From the NCBI RefSeq assembly GCF_029603165.1, contig NZ_JAQSVC010000001.1, positions 620,001-684,000 on the forward strand: a DNA stretch of 64,000 bases. Reading direction: 5' to 3'. This document shows, piece by piece, positions 36,857 to 45,850 of the stretch. The stretch comes from Galbibacter pacificus (GTDB lineage Bacteria; Bacteroidota; Bacteroidia; Flavobacteriales; Flavobacteriaceae). Each line of letters begins with the position of its first letter. Positions within the stretch are counted from its first letter, which is position 1. Position numbers and translations under genes: made by a program. The notes under the pieces were generated by a model. It searched no databases, was not told the DNA's origin, and saw only the letters and a program-made list of their open reading frames with translations.

Positions 36857-37702
36857 TTAGTAATCTCCTAACGTTTCAGGATTTTGTGCCAATGCTTTCT
36901 CTAATTGTTCGTCGTTAGGGGCTTTCCCGTGCCATGCGTGCGTACCCATCATAAAATCTACACCATGTCCCATAATGGTGTGCAGTAAAATACATACCGG
37001 TTTCCCTTTTCCGGTTCTGCTTTTGGCTTCTTTTAGTCCGGCAATTACGGCTTCAAGGTCGTTTCCTTTTTCAATTTCCATGACGTCCCAACCAAAAGCT
37101 TCAAATTTAGCTTTCAGATCCCCCATTGGAAGTACATCTTTGGTGGCACCGTCTATTTGTTGGCCGTTAAGGTCTATGGTAGAAATAAGGTTGTCTACTT
37201 TATTCCCGGCGGCATACATAATGGCTTCCCAGTTTTGTCCTTCCTGTAATTCACCGTCGCCGTGCAGGCTAAATATGGTATGGTTGTCCTTGTTCAGTTT
37301 TTTTGCCAATGCCGCCCCAATGGCAACAGACATTCCCTGCCCTAAAGACCCCGATGCCACACGTATACCTGGAAGGCCCTCGTGCGTTGTAGGGTGCCCT
37401 TGCAGGCGTGAATCGATTAGACGGAATGTATTTAGTTCTTTTACCGGGAAATAACCGCGTCTGGCAAGTACGCTGTAAAATACCGGCGATATATGTCCGT
37501 TGGATAAGAAAAACAGGTCTTCTCCAATACCATCCATATTGAAGTCTGTTTTAATATCCATGATTTCGTTATAAAGTGCTACAAAAAATTCGGTACAACC
37601 TAAAGAACCGCCGGGATGTCCGGAGTTTACGTTGTGTACCATCCTTACAATATCCCTTCTTACTTGGGTAGTCAAATTGTTTAATTGTTGTGTGTCTGGC
37701 AT
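36857..37702 (-). CDS. Transketolase, N-terminal (ThDP pyrophosphate-binding) subunit
   Basis: The 281-aa protein binds thiamine diphosphate through the GDGELQEGQNWEAIMYA to DNLISTIDLNGQ motif (GDG-x~25-N). SGHPGGSLGCTEFFVAL and HGKAPNDEQLEKAL at the ends are typical of transketolase N-terminal halves. It pairs with the subunit encoded immediately downstream at 36813 to transfer two-carbon units between sugar phosphates in the cytoplasm. A consensus promoter lies 29 bp before the ATG. Confidence 0.92.
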   Translation of the reverse strand: MPDTQQLNNLTTQVRRDIVRMVHNVNSGHPGGSLGCTEFFVALYNEIMDIKTDFNMDGIGEDLFFLSNGHISPVFYSVLARRGYFPVKELNTFRLIDSRLQGHPTTHEGLPGIRVASGSLGQGMSVAIGAALAKKLNKDNHTIFSLHGDGELQEGQNWEAIMYAAGNKVDNLISTIDLNGQQIDGATKDVLPMGDLKAKFEAFGWDVMEIEKGNDLEAVIAGLKEAKSRTGKGKPVCILLHTIMGHGVDFMMGTHAWHGKAPNDEQLEKALAQNPETLGDY

Positions 37703-37730
37703 TTGTGATTGTTAAATTTAATTATCATAA

Positions 37731-37761
37731 CAAAAATAAACCTTTATAAATCCACAGCAAA
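37731..37761 (-). promoter_or_regulatory. Consensus Bacteroidota promoter for the transketolase operon
   Basis: On the minus strand the -33 box TTTG (37758-37761) and the -7 box TATTTTTG (37731-37738) are both perfect and are separated by exactly 19 bp. The ATG of the N-terminal subunit lies at 37702. This is the best promoter in the window. Confidence 0.8.
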
Positions 37762-37846
37762 GTAATTTTGTACACATATTCGCCATATTTGTTTTAAATG
37801 TAAAGGTTTTAAGTGTTATTTATGAAGTTGAAGCTGTTTTGTTGAT

Positions 37847-37854
37847 TATCTTTG
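37847..37854 (+). promoter_or_regulatory. -7 box upstream of tgt
   Basis: TATCTTTG is an exact TAnnTTTG box. No TTTG occurs 19 bp upstream; the nearest partial match is spaced more closely. It lies 121 bp before the tgt ATG, in the divergent region with the transketolase promoter. Confidence 0.45.
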
Positions 37855-37974
37855 CAGATTTAAATTGATAAGTAAGCATAGTAATTGTATGGTAATTGGC
37901 CGTAGGGAGAGGTTTTATAACTTTTAACTGAAGCATTTCCAAGCTTGGCCAACAACCAGCACCTAATTGATTAA

Positions 37975-39105
37975 ATGGATTTTAAATTACATACAACCGA
38001 TGCCGGTAGCAAGGCAAGGGCTGGGGAAATAACAACTGGGCACGGTACCATTGAAACACCTATTTTTATGCCCGTTGGAACGGTGGCCTCGGTAAAAGGA
38101 GTGCATCAAAGGGAGTTAAAAGAAGATATCAACCCGGATATTATCCTGGGGAATACCTATCATTTATACCTACGCCCCAAAACCCCCATTCTTGAAGCGG
38201 CAGGCGGATTGCACAAGTTCATGAACTGGGGCAGGAATATTTTGACCGACAGTGGAGGGTACCAAGTATATTCCTTGTCTTCAAACAGGAAAATCAAGGA
38301 GGAAGGCGTAAAGTTTAAGAGTCATATTGATGGGTCTTATCATGTTTTTACCCCAGAAAACGTTATGGACATTCAGCGCACCATCGGGGCCGATATTATC
38401 ATGGCCTTTGACGAGTGCACCCCATATCCATGCGATTACAATTATGCCAAGCGTTCCATGCACATGACACACCGTTGGCTGGACAGGTGTATAAACCGTT
38501 TTAAGGAAACCCCCGCTAAATACGGGTACGAGCAAACGCTTTTCCCCATTGTTCAAGGGTCTACTTATAAAGACCTAAGGATGCAGTCGGCAGAATATAT
38601 TGCCAATGCCGGGGCCGAGGGAAATGCCATCGGTGGCCTGTCGGTCGGGGAGCCTGCCGAAGAAATGTATGCCATGACCGAAGTAGTTTGTAATATCTTG
38701 CCAGAAGACAAGCCGCGCTATTTAATGGGGGTAGGGACACCTATCAATATTTTGGAAAATATTGCCCTGGGGATTGACATGTTCGATTGCGTTATGCCAA
38801 CAAGAAATGCGAGGAACGGAATGCTCTTTACGGCACATGGTACCATCAACATAAAAAATAAAAAATGGGAAGACGATTTTTCTCCTATTGATGATATGGG
38901 CATCACCTATGTAGATACCTATTATACAAAGGCATATCTAAGGCACTTGTTTGCCGCCAATGAATATCTAGGCAAGCAAATTGCCACCATTCATAATCTA
39001 GGATTTTATTTATGGTTGGTTCGTGAGGCTAGAAAACATATATTAGCGGGAGATTTTTCCCAGTGGAAAGATGGCATGGTAAAGCAAATGGACAAACGGC
39101 TGTAA
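37975..39105 (+). CDS. tgt: tRNA-guanine transglycosylase
   Basis: The 376-aa enzyme exchanges G34 of GUN-anticodon tRNAs for preQ1 in queuosine synthesis. The catalytic and binding aspartates are present: D92 in TDSGGYQVYSL and D271 in FDCVMPTRNARNG. The usual zinc site CxCxxC is absent. At the aligned places are G309, T311 and D314 in DDMGITYVDTYYTKAYLRHL, although the histidine of the IHNL motif remains. I recall the same loss in other Bacteroidota Tgt proteins, so this is probably a lineage trait. The LptF/LptG permease gene follows 65 bp later. Confidence 0.93.
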   Translation: MDFKLHTTDAGSKARAGEITTGHGTIETPIFMPVGTVASVKGVHQRELKEDINPDIILGNTYHLYLRPKTPILEAAGGLHKFMNWGRNILTDSGGYQVYSLSSNRKIKEEGVKFKSHIDGSYHVFTPENVMDIQRTIGADIIMAFDECTPYPCDYNYAKRSMHMTHRWLDRCINRFKETPAKYGYEQTLFPIVQGSTYKDLRMQSAEYIANAGAEGNAIGGLSVGEPAEEMYAMTEVVCNILPEDKPRYLMGVGTPINILENIALGIDMFDCVMPTRNARNGMLFTAHGTINIKNKKWEDDFSPIDDMGITYVDTYYTKAYLRHLFAANEYLGKQIATIHNLGFYLWLVREARKHILAGDFSQWKDGMVKQMDKRL

Positions 39106-39170
39106 GCGTAATTACTGAGCATAAAGTTGTTCGTGAACGGGATGTAATAAAAACAGAAATAAAAAAATAG

Positions 39171-40250
39171 GTGAAAATAATAGATTGGTATATATTAAAG
39201 AGGTACTTGCTTACCTTTTTTACGATGATTATGCTGTTTATCCCGATAGGCATCATGGTCGATGTATCCGAAAAGGTAGATAAAATGATAGATAACGAGG
39301 CACCAACGGCTGCCATTCTCTCTTATTATATCGATTTTACCTTTTATTTTGCCAGCTTTTTGTTTCCTATATTTCTTTTCTTGTCCATTATTTGGTTTAC
39401 TTCCAAACTGGCCAATAATACAGAAGTTATAGCCATTTTAAGCTCGGGCATATCTTTTTGGAGGTTTTTACGGCCTTATTTTATAGGGGCAACCATTATC
39501 GCTATCTTTTCCTTTATCATGGGCATGTTTATAGTGCCCGAAGCCAGTGAAGGTTATAACGACTTTAGGATAAAATATTTAAAAGGAGGAAGGGATAAGG
39601 GCCGCGAGACCACCAATCTCTTTAACCAGATAAACGACGATGAATATATATATGTGAGCAGTTTTACACCAAGCACAAAGATCGGGTACAACTTCACTTT
39701 GGAGCATTTCGATGGAAATACCTTAAAATATAAAATCAAGGCGAGTAATATCCGCTGGATAGACAAAGACAGCATTTATCGTTTAAGCGGTTATATAAAG
39801 CGGGGGGTTGGCGAAAACGATGACATTCTTGAAAAGCAGAACAGGCTGGACACGGTTTTCGATTTCGATCTGGACGACCTTACCCCGGTTTCCTATGTTG
39901 CCGAAACCAAAAATTTATTCGAACTGAACAGGTTTATTGACGAGCAGCGCAAAAAGGGAGCGCCAAACATCAACACCTATTTGGTGGTTAAATACAAACG
40001 CTGGAGCTTGCCTATTTCGGCATTTATATTAACCATTATTGCCGTTTCTGTATCTTCCATGAAGCGAAGGGGCGGTATGGGGGTCAATTTGGCAGTGGGG
40101 ATTTCCCTGGCCTTTATTTTTATCTTTTTTGATAAGGTTTTCGGCACCATGGCCGAGCAATCGGACTTTTCGCCTTTATTGGCCGTTGCCATTCCTAATA
40201 TTTTATTTGGTGTCCTGGCCATCTATCTCTTAAACAATGCTAAACGATAA
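39171..40250 (+). CDS. LptF/LptG family LPS-export permease
   Basis: The 359-aa protein starts at a GTG (39171) and opens with KIIDWYILKRYLLTFFTMIM, the usual start of the YjgP/YjgQ family. It has three N-terminal and three C-terminal membrane helices around a periplasmic beta-jellyroll (about 135-265). In the Lpt system the permease pair with the LptB ATPase extracts lipopolysaccharide from the inner membrane. Which of LptF or LptG it corresponds to is not clear from the sequence. The gene order tgt-lptG-like-eamA is typical for Flavobacteriaceae. It overlaps the next gene by 14 bp. Confidence 0.88.
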   Translation: MKIIDWYILKRYLLTFFTMIMLFIPIGIMVDVSEKVDKMIDNEAPTAAILSYYIDFTFYFASFLFPIFLFLSIIWFTSKLANNTEVIAILSSGISFWRFLRPYFIGATIIAIFSFIMGMFIVPEASEGYNDFRIKYLKGGRDKGRETTNLFNQINDDEYIYVSSFTPSTKIGYNFTLEHFDGNTLKYKIKASNIRWIDKDSIYRLSGYIKRGVGENDDILEKQNRLDTVFDFDLDDLTPVSYVAETKNLFELNRFIDEQRKKGAPNINTYLVVKYKRWSLPISAFILTIIAVSVSSMKRRGGMGVNLAVGISLAFIFIFFDKVFGTMAEQSDFSPLLAVAIPNILFGVLAIYLLNNAKR

Positions 40251-41139
40251 ATTAAAAAACTATCTCCATTTACATTTTATAGTGTTTATTTGGGGGTTTA
40301 CCGCAGTGCTAGGCGCGCTCATAACCATAGACGCTATTCCGTTGGTTTGGTTCAGGATGCTGTTGGCCTCCTTTTTTGTATGGCTGTACGTGGCTCTTAA
40401 CAAGTTCACCTTAAAAGTACCCAAAAAAGCACTTATTACCATGCTTATTGCAGGTTTGGTCATTGCCCTGCACTGGATTACCTTTTTTAAGGCAATAAAA
40501 GTCTCCAATGTATCCGTAACCTTGGCCACCATTTCAACGGGCGCTTTTTTTACGGCCGTTCTGGAGCCTATTTTTTACAAGCGGAAAATGATTTGGTACG
40601 AAATTGTGTTCGGACTTGTGGTCATTGCCGGTTTGTTTATTATTTTCAATGTAGAAACCCAATACACGCTCGGGATAGGCTTGGCGCTTATTTCGGCATT
40701 ATTGTCTGCTACATTTTCATTAATCAACGGAAAACTGGCAAAACAGTACCGTCCATCGGTTATTTCATTTTATGAGCTCGGCAGTGGTGTAGGGTTTATT
40801 ACTTTGTATTTATTGTTCTCCGGAAGTTTTTCTGCTGAATTTTTCAAGCTTTCTGCTTCCGATTGGATGTATTTGTTACTTTTGGCAAGCATCTGTACCG
40901 CCTATGCATTTATAGGTTCGGTAAAAGTGATGAAGCTTATAAGTCCATATACCGTTATGTTAACAATAAACATGGAGCCTGTGTACGGAATTGTACTGGC
41001 TTTTGTAATTTTGGGGGCATCAGAAAAAATGAGCCACGGTTTTTATATCGGGGCCGTAATAATAATTATGACAGTGGTGGTAAACGGGATTTTAAAAAAT
41101 TCGTTAAAAAGAAAACGGCCTATCGGGCAGGCTAAATAG
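40237..41139 (+). CDS. EamA/DMT family transporter
   Basis: This 300-aa inner-membrane protein has ten predicted helices in two EamA repeats (about 8-135 and 150-285). FIVFIWGFTAVLGALI and RMLLASFFVWLYVAL mark the first repeat, and the MEPVYGIVLAFVILG segment marks helix 9. Family members export amino acids, metabolites or cofactors, and the substrate cannot be read. Its start overlaps the permease gene upstream by 14 bp, so the two are co-expressed. Confidence 0.85.
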   Translation: MLNDKLKNYLHLHFIVFIWGFTAVLGALITIDAIPLVWFRMLLASFFVWLYVALNKFTLKVPKKALITMLIAGLVIALHWITFFKAIKVSNVSVTLATISTGAFFTAVLEPIFYKRKMIWYEIVFGLVVIAGLFIIFNVETQYTLGIGLALISALLSATFSLINGKLAKQYRPSVISFYELGSGVGFITLYLLFSGSFSAEFFKLSASDWMYLLLLASICTAYAFIGSVKVMKLISPYTVMLTINMEPVYGIVLAFVILGASEKMSHGFYIGAVIIIMTVVVNGILKNSLKRKRPIGQAK

Positions 41140-41149
41140 TATAAAGTTT

Positions 41150-41157
41150 TATATTTG
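41150..41157 (+). promoter_or_regulatory. -7 box upstream of accA
   Basis: TATATTTG matches TAnnTTTG exactly, 29 bp before the accA ATG. No TTTG is present at the expected -33 position. Confidence 0.45.
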
Positions 41158-41186
41158 TACGCTAATAAATTTTCAAAACAAAACTC

Positions 41187-42140
41187 ATGGAGTATTTAGA
41201 TTTTGAGTTACCAATTAAAGAGCTTGAAGAACAGCTTGATAAGTGTAAAGTTCTTGGATCGGAAAGCGATATCGACGTTTCCGATACCTGCAAGCAATTG
41301 GATAAAAAATTAGAAAAGACCAAAAGAGACATCTATAAAAACCTGACTGCATGGCAGCGGGTTCAATTGTCAAGGCATCCTTCAAGGCCATATACCCTTG
41401 ATTATATCAAAGCTATTTGTGGCAATACGTTTTTGGAGCTCCACGGCGACAGGAACGTAAAAGACGACAAGGCCATGATTGGCGGATTGGGCAAAATAGG
41501 CGATCAGACCTATATGTTCATCGGCCAGCAAAAAGGGTACAATACCAAAACAAGGCAGTACAGGAACTTTGGAATGGCCAACCCCGAAGGATACCGAAAG
41601 GCATTACGATTGATGAAAATGGCCGAAAAATTTGGTATTCCCGTGGTATCGTTAATTGATACTCCCGGTGCCTATCCCGGAATTGAAGCCGAAGAAAGGG
41701 GGCAGGGAGAAGCCATTGCAAGGAATATTCTGGAAATGACACGCCTTAAAGTGCCTATTATTGTACTTATTATTGGCGAAGGAGCTTCCGGCGGTGCCTT
41801 GGGGATAGGAGTAGGAGACCGCGTACTGATGTTGGAGAATACTTGGTATTCTGTAATTTCACCGGAGTCGTGCTCGTCCATACTCTGGAGGAGCTGGGAA
41901 TATAAAGAACAAGCTGCCGATGCTTTAAAATTAACCGCTACCGACATGAAAAAACTGCACTTGGTGGACGATATTATTAAAGAACCATTGGGCGGTGCCC
42001 ATTCCGATAGGGAAACAACTTTTAAAACGGTTGAAACTCAAATTGCTTCGGTTTATGAAGAGTTAAAAAAGTTATCCCCAGCCCAGTTGGTAAAAGAACG
42101 TATGGATAAATATGCCAACATGGGGGTCTTTAAAGATTAA
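41187..42140 (+). CDS. accA: Acetyl-CoA carboxylase carboxyltransferase subunit alpha
   Basis: The 317-aa cytoplasmic protein is a typical AccA in length and sequence. Features are [17 protein letters not shown] at the N-terminus, the [13 protein letters not shown]-like [38 protein letters not shown], and the oxyanion-type [20 protein letters not shown] loop. With AccD it transfers the carboxyl group from biotin to acetyl-CoA, giving malonyl-CoA for fatty-acid synthesis. It is followed by a clear terminator at 42170. Confidence 0.96.
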   Translation: MEYLDFELPIKELEEQLDKCKVLGSESDIDVSDTCKQLDKKLEKTKRDIYKNLTAWQRVQLSRHPSRPYTLDYIKAICGNTFLELHGDRNVKDDKAMIGGLGKIGDQTYMFIGQQKGYNTKTRQYRNFGMANPEGYRKALRLMKMAEKFGIPVVSLIDTPGAYPGIEAEERGQGEAIARNILEMTRLKVPIIVLIIGEGASGGALGIGVGDRVLMLENTWYSVISPESCSSILWRSWEYKEQAADALKLTATDMKKLHLVDDIIKEPLGGAHSDRETTFKTVETQIASVYEELKKLSPAQLVKERMDKYANMGVFKD

Positions 42141-42169
42141 AACCCCGTGTTTGTTACCTTAATGTTAAG

Positions 42170-42196
42170 ACCGAAGTTTTTGCTTCGGTTTTTTTT
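42170..42196 (+). terminator. Intrinsic terminator of accA
   Basis: ACCGAAG (42170-42176) pairs perfectly with CTTCGGT (42183-42189) around a six-base loop. A run of eight T follows (42189-42196). Confidence 0.88.
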
Positions 42197-42309
42197 ACCT
42201 TTATTAACAGGAATTAAAAGTTATCAACAGTTAAATTGTTGATGACCAGTTAAAAACCAAAGATACTTTTTAACCGCTTTTCAGGTTACAATTATATACA
42301 TTCGCATTC

Positions 42310-43857
42310 ATGGAAAAAGTGAACCCAATACATGGAGTTAAAGTTGATAAATCAAATGTCATCCAGCTGGAGAAAGGTAAAATACCTCCGCAAGCCATTG
42401 ATTTAGAGGAAGCTGTGTTGGGGGCCATGATGATTGATAAAAAAGGGGTAGATGAAGTAATTGACATTTTGCATCCCGATGCGTTCTATAAAGACGGCCA
42501 TAAATATATTTACGAGGCCGTGGTGCAGTTGTTTGAAACCTCCGAGCCGATAGACTTATTAACAGTTTCGGCCCAATTGAAGAAAAATAAAAGACTGGAG
42601 TCCGTGGGAGGCGATTTTTACCTTATCCAGCTCACCAAAAAAGTATCCTCTTCGGCACATATTGAATTTCATTCCCGAATTATCTTACAAAAGTTTATCC
42701 AGCGCAGCCTTATAAAGATTTCAAGTGAAATCATTGAAGATGCCTATGATGAAGGAACCGATGTTTTCGACCTTTTGGACAATGCCGAGGCCAAATTATA
42801 CGAAGTAACGCAAGGAAACATAAAAAAATCTTCTGAAACTGCTCAGAGCTTGGTAATCCAGGCAAAGAAGAAAATTGAAGAAATCTCCAATAAAGAAGGG
42901 CTCAGCGGAATCCCGTCAGGATTTGACAAATTGGATAAACTAACATCCGGTTGGCAGCCCAGTGATTTGATTATTGTGGCGGCACGTCCGGGAATGGGTA
43001 AAACAGCCCTAACCCTTTCCATGGCAAGAAATATTGCCGTAAATTCCAATATCCCTGTTGCTTTCTTTTCGTTGGAAATGTCTTCCGTACAGTTGATTAC
43101 CCGTTTAATTTCTTCTGAAACCGGCCTGTCTTCAGAAAAATTGCGTACCGGAAAACTGGAAAAGCACGAATGGGAACAGCTCAACGTAAAGGTGAAGTCG
43201 CTTGAAACAGCACCACTTTTTATTGATGATACCCCATCGCTTTCTATTTTTGACCTTCGGGCAAAAGCACGCCGATTGGCCTCTCAGTTCGGAATTAAAA
43301 TGATTATAATTGATTACCTGCAATTAATGACCGCCGGGGGAAGTCAAAAAGGAGGGAACCGTGAACAGGAGATTTCTACCATTTCCAGAAACCTAAAGGC
43401 TTTGGCAAAAGAGCTGGACGTGCCCGTTATTGCACTTTCCCAGTTGTCGCGCGCCGTGGAAACCCGAGGCGGAAGTAAGCGACCGCTTTTGTCCGACCTT
43501 CGTGAATCTGGAGCGATTGAACAGGATGCCGATATTGTATCTTTTATATACCGGCCCGAATATTACAAGATCGAGGAATGGGACGATGAAGAAAGAAGCC
43601 CGACACAGGGACAGGCGGAATTTATCGTGGCAAAGCACCGTAACGGGGGCTTGGAGAACATCCGACTCAAGTTTATCGGGCAGCTCGGTAAGTTCGACAA
43701 CCTCGATGATTTTGATTCCCCGTTCGAATTCCAATCAAAAATGAACAAAGGGGAAGAAAATCCATTTATCACCAAAGACCTTCCCAGTGCCGACGAGGCC
43801 TTTGGAAGTTCCATGAACGATGATTTTTCCGGTGGGGACGATGATGTGCCGTTCTAG
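42310..43857 (+). CDS. dnaB: Replicative DNA helicase
   Basis: The 515-aa protein has the DnaB N-terminal helical domain (about 22-125, PPQAIDLEEAVLGAMMID) and the RecA-like C-terminal helicase domain with Walker A ARPGMGKTAL (about 225-234). Walker B-type MIIIDYLQLM and the arginine-finger region RSGGSKR-like TRGGSKRPLLSDLRESGAIE follow. No intein is present. It unwinds DNA at the replication fork as a hexamer. Its C-terminal tail is acidic (GGDDDVPF), as is usual in Flavobacteriia. It is monocistronic between the accA terminator and the cys operon. Confidence 0.96.
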   Translation: MEKVNPIHGVKVDKSNVIQLEKGKIPPQAIDLEEAVLGAMMIDKKGVDEVIDILHPDAFYKDGHKYIYEAVVQLFETSEPIDLLTVSAQLKKNKRLESVGGDFYLIQLTKKVSSSAHIEFHSRIILQKFIQRSLIKISSEIIEDAYDEGTDVFDLLDNAEAKLYEVTQGNIKKSSETAQSLVIQAKKKIEEISNKEGLSGIPSGFDKLDKLTSGWQPSDLIIVAARPGMGKTALTLSMARNIAVNSNIPVAFFSLEMSSVQLITRLISSETGLSSEKLRTGKLEKHEWEQLNVKVKSLETAPLFIDDTPSLSIFDLRAKARRLASQFGIKMIIIDYLQLMTAGGSQKGGNREQEISTISRNLKALAKELDVPVIALSQLSRAVETRGGSKRPLLSDLRESGAIEQDADIVSFIYRPEYYKIEEWDDEERSPTQGQAEFIVAKHRNGGLENIRLKFIGQLGKFDNLDDFDSPFEFQSKMNKGEENPFITKDLPSADEAFGSSMNDDFSGGDDDVPF

Positions 43858-43980
43858 GCAGCATTTGGAAACAAAACAATATCCGGTATACGATAATATT
43901 TTAAAGATTCAATCCATCAATAATTAAACACTTCGGCCAAAGCATATAACAGATGTCCTAAAACATATAGTAAAATATAA

Positions 43981-44011
43981 CTTGCCGTGCTTTTTAATTA
44001 TGCTATTTTTG
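43981..44011 (+). promoter_or_regulatory. Promoter of the cysQ-cysN operon
   Basis: CTTG (43981-43984) and an exact -7 box TATTTTTG (44004-44011) are spaced by 19 bp, matching the Bacteroidota consensus except for the first base of the -33 box. The GTG start of cysQ is 31 bp downstream. The same CTTG-N19-TATTTTTG arrangement precedes wecB at 61642. Confidence 0.68.
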
Positions 44012-44042
44012 ATATTCCTATAAAAAAAGCTGCATATAACAA

Positions 44043-44837
44043 GTGAATATAGAGAATAAATTAATACAAATTGCTATTAAAGCAGCGGTCCGGGCAGGCA
44101 TAAATATCATGGAGGTCTATAATGGTGCTGATTTTGATGTTTCCCTTAAAGCAGATAATTCCCCAATTACCAAAGCAGATAAACGAGCCAATAAAATTAT
44201 CACCCAAATTTTGTCGACTACGGGAATTCCCATTATAAGCGAAGAAAACAGTATAATTGATTATAGAGTTAGGAAGCATTGGGAACAATGCTGGATTGTT
44301 GACCCCCTGGATGGGACCAAGGAGTTTGTAAAAAGAAATGGGGAATTTACGGTAAACATAGCCTTGGTAAAGAATCAAAAACCAATACTGGGGGTCGTAT
44401 ATGTCCCGGTGACCAAAGCATTATATTATGGCGTAGTTCCAAAAGAGAAGGCATATAAAACCATTCTTGATAATCCATCAGAAGAATTCTTCATTAGTGG
44501 TCAAGAATTATCGGGACCCGAAAAAAATTCATCAACAATAAAGATCGTTGGAAGTAAGTCGCATATGTCTTCAGCAACAAAAAGAATCATATCAGCTATA
44601 AAAAAGGGATCGAAAAAGGTAGAAATGGTATCCGTTGGGAGTTCGCTGAAATTTTGCCTGTTGGCAGAAGGAAAAGCAACCATCTACCCAAGGTATTCCC
44701 CTACCATGGAATGGGATACGGCTGCTGGACATGCCCTTTGTAGTGCCATTGGATTACGGGTTTTGAATGCAGAAACCCAAGATCCGTTAAGATATAACAA
44801 AAAAGAGCTGATAAATCCGTCATTTATTGTAAATTAA
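44043..44837 (+). CDS. cysQ: 3'(2'),5'-bisphosphate nucleotidase
   Basis: The 264-aa enzyme starts with GTG (44043); no in-frame ATG gives a complete N-terminus. It belongs to the Li+-sensitive inositol monophosphatase superfamily, with the metal motifs SEEN at about 65-68, WIVDPLDGTKEFVKRNGEF and, near the C-terminus, MEWDTAAGHAL. It hydrolyses PAP, the by-product of PAPS use, to AMP. It is the first gene of the sulfate-activation operon and the following ATG comes directly after its stop codon. Confidence 0.93.
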   Translation: MNIENKLIQIAIKAAVRAGINIMEVYNGADFDVSLKADNSPITKADKRANKIITQILSTTGIPIISEENSIIDYRVRKHWEQCWIVDPLDGTKEFVKRNGEFTVNIALVKNQKPILGVVYVPVTKALYYGVVPKEKAYKTILDNPSEEFFISGQELSGPEKNSSTIKIVGSKSHMSSATKRIISAIKKGSKKVEMVSVGSSLKFCLLAEGKATIYPRYSPTMEWDTAAGHALCSAIGLRVLNAETQDPLRYNKKELINPSFIVN

Positions 44838-45254
44838 ATGCAAGATAAAACCAGAAAGAGACATATAGCCAAAGCTATAACATGGCGCCTGGTAGGGACA
44901 ATAGATACAATTACATTGTCCTGGATTATTTCCGGAGACCCATTTACAGGGCTTAAAATAGGCCTGGCCGAAGTAGTGACAAAAATGTTTTTGTATTATT
45001 TTCATGAGCGTATATGGTTTAAGGCCAATGTCCCCGATAGTAAAAAACGCCATCTATTGAAGACCGTTACCTGGAGGATTCTGGGAACCATTGATACTAT
45101 GGTGCTGGCATGGATTATCTCCGGTGACCCGTTTACCGGGCTCAAAATTGGTTTTGCAGAAGTGATTACCAAGATGGTCTTGTATTATTTACATGAAAGG
45201 ACCTGGTACAGAATAAATTTTGGACTGGATAAAAGAAACAATAGTACAACATAA
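44838..45254 (+). CDS. DUF2061 membrane protein, tandem duplicated domain
   Basis: The 138-aa protein consists of two copies of DUF2061 (about 7-60 and 70-123). Each repeats ITWRLVGTIDT or VTWRILGTIDT, WIISGDPFTGLKIG and the final YLHER-type segment, and each has a short hydrophobic hairpin. Identity between halves is high, showing an internal duplication. DUF2061 genes are regularly embedded in cysQ/cysC/cysND operons of Bacteroidota, so a role in sulfate uptake or at the membrane is plausible, but no activity is established. It abuts cysQ and precedes cysC without a gap. Confidence 0.85.
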   Translation: MQDKTRKRHIAKAITWRLVGTIDTITLSWIISGDPFTGLKIGLAEVVTKMFLYYFHERIWFKANVPDSKKRHLLKTVTWRILGTIDTMVLAWIISGDPFTGLKIGFAEVITKMVLYYLHERTWYRINFGLDKRNNSTT

Positions 45255-45848
45255 ATGGAGAAAAATATATTTCCATATCAATTTAAGGTTACCCAAAAAG
45301 ACCGGAATAAACTTAACAGGCACAATTCCTTGCTTGTTTGGTTTACGGGATTGTCTGGTTCTGGTAAATCTACCATTGCCGATGCCCTGGAGCAAAAATT
45401 GCATTCCCGGGGAATAAAAACAATGGTATTGGATGGCGATAATATTAGGAGTAGTTTATGCAGAGGGTTGAATTTCAGTAAAAAAGATCGTTCTGAGAAT
45501 GTTAGAAGAGTAGCCGAGACAGCCCGTTTGTTGCTCGAATCGGGGGCCGTGGTTTTGGCAAGTTTTGTATCACCCTACAAAAAAGATAGAGAATATGTAG
45601 AAAAGACGATAAAACCTAATATATTTGTCGAAGTTTTTGTGAATACGAGCATTGATATTTGTGAAAAGCGAGACCAAAAAGGCTTGTATGAAAAGGCAAA
45701 AAGCGGAACATTGGACAGTTTAACGGGTGTTTCCGCGCCTTATGAAAAACCAGAGAAACCAGCGGTTGAAATTACCGAAAAGGACAGTATACAGGAAGCT
45801 GTCGAAAAAATATATATAGAAATTAAGGATAAGTTAGAACTCAATTAA
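45255..45848 (+). CDS. cysC: Adenylylsulfate kinase
   Basis: The 197-aa enzyme phosphorylates APS to PAPS. It shows the P-loop GLSGSGKSTIADAL (about 33-46), the DGDNIRSSLCRGLNFSKKDR APS-binding region and FVSPYKKDREYV. The C-terminal GVSAPYEKPEKPAVEI lid region is standard. It is a stand-alone kinase, not fused to CysN. PAPS is the sulfate donor for sulfotransferases and, in some organisms, the substrate of PAPS reductase. No reductase gene is in this operon. Confidence 0.95.
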   Translation: MEKNIFPYQFKVTQKDRNKLNRHNSLLVWFTGLSGSGKSTIADALEQKLHSRGIKTMVLDGDNIRSSLCRGLNFSKKDRSENVRRVAETARLLLESGAVVLASFVSPYKKDREYVEKTIKPNIFVEVFVNTSIDICEKRDQKGLYEKAKSGTLDSLTGVSAPYEKPEKPAVEITEKDSIQEAVEKIYIEIKDKLELN

Positions 45849-45850
45849 GA

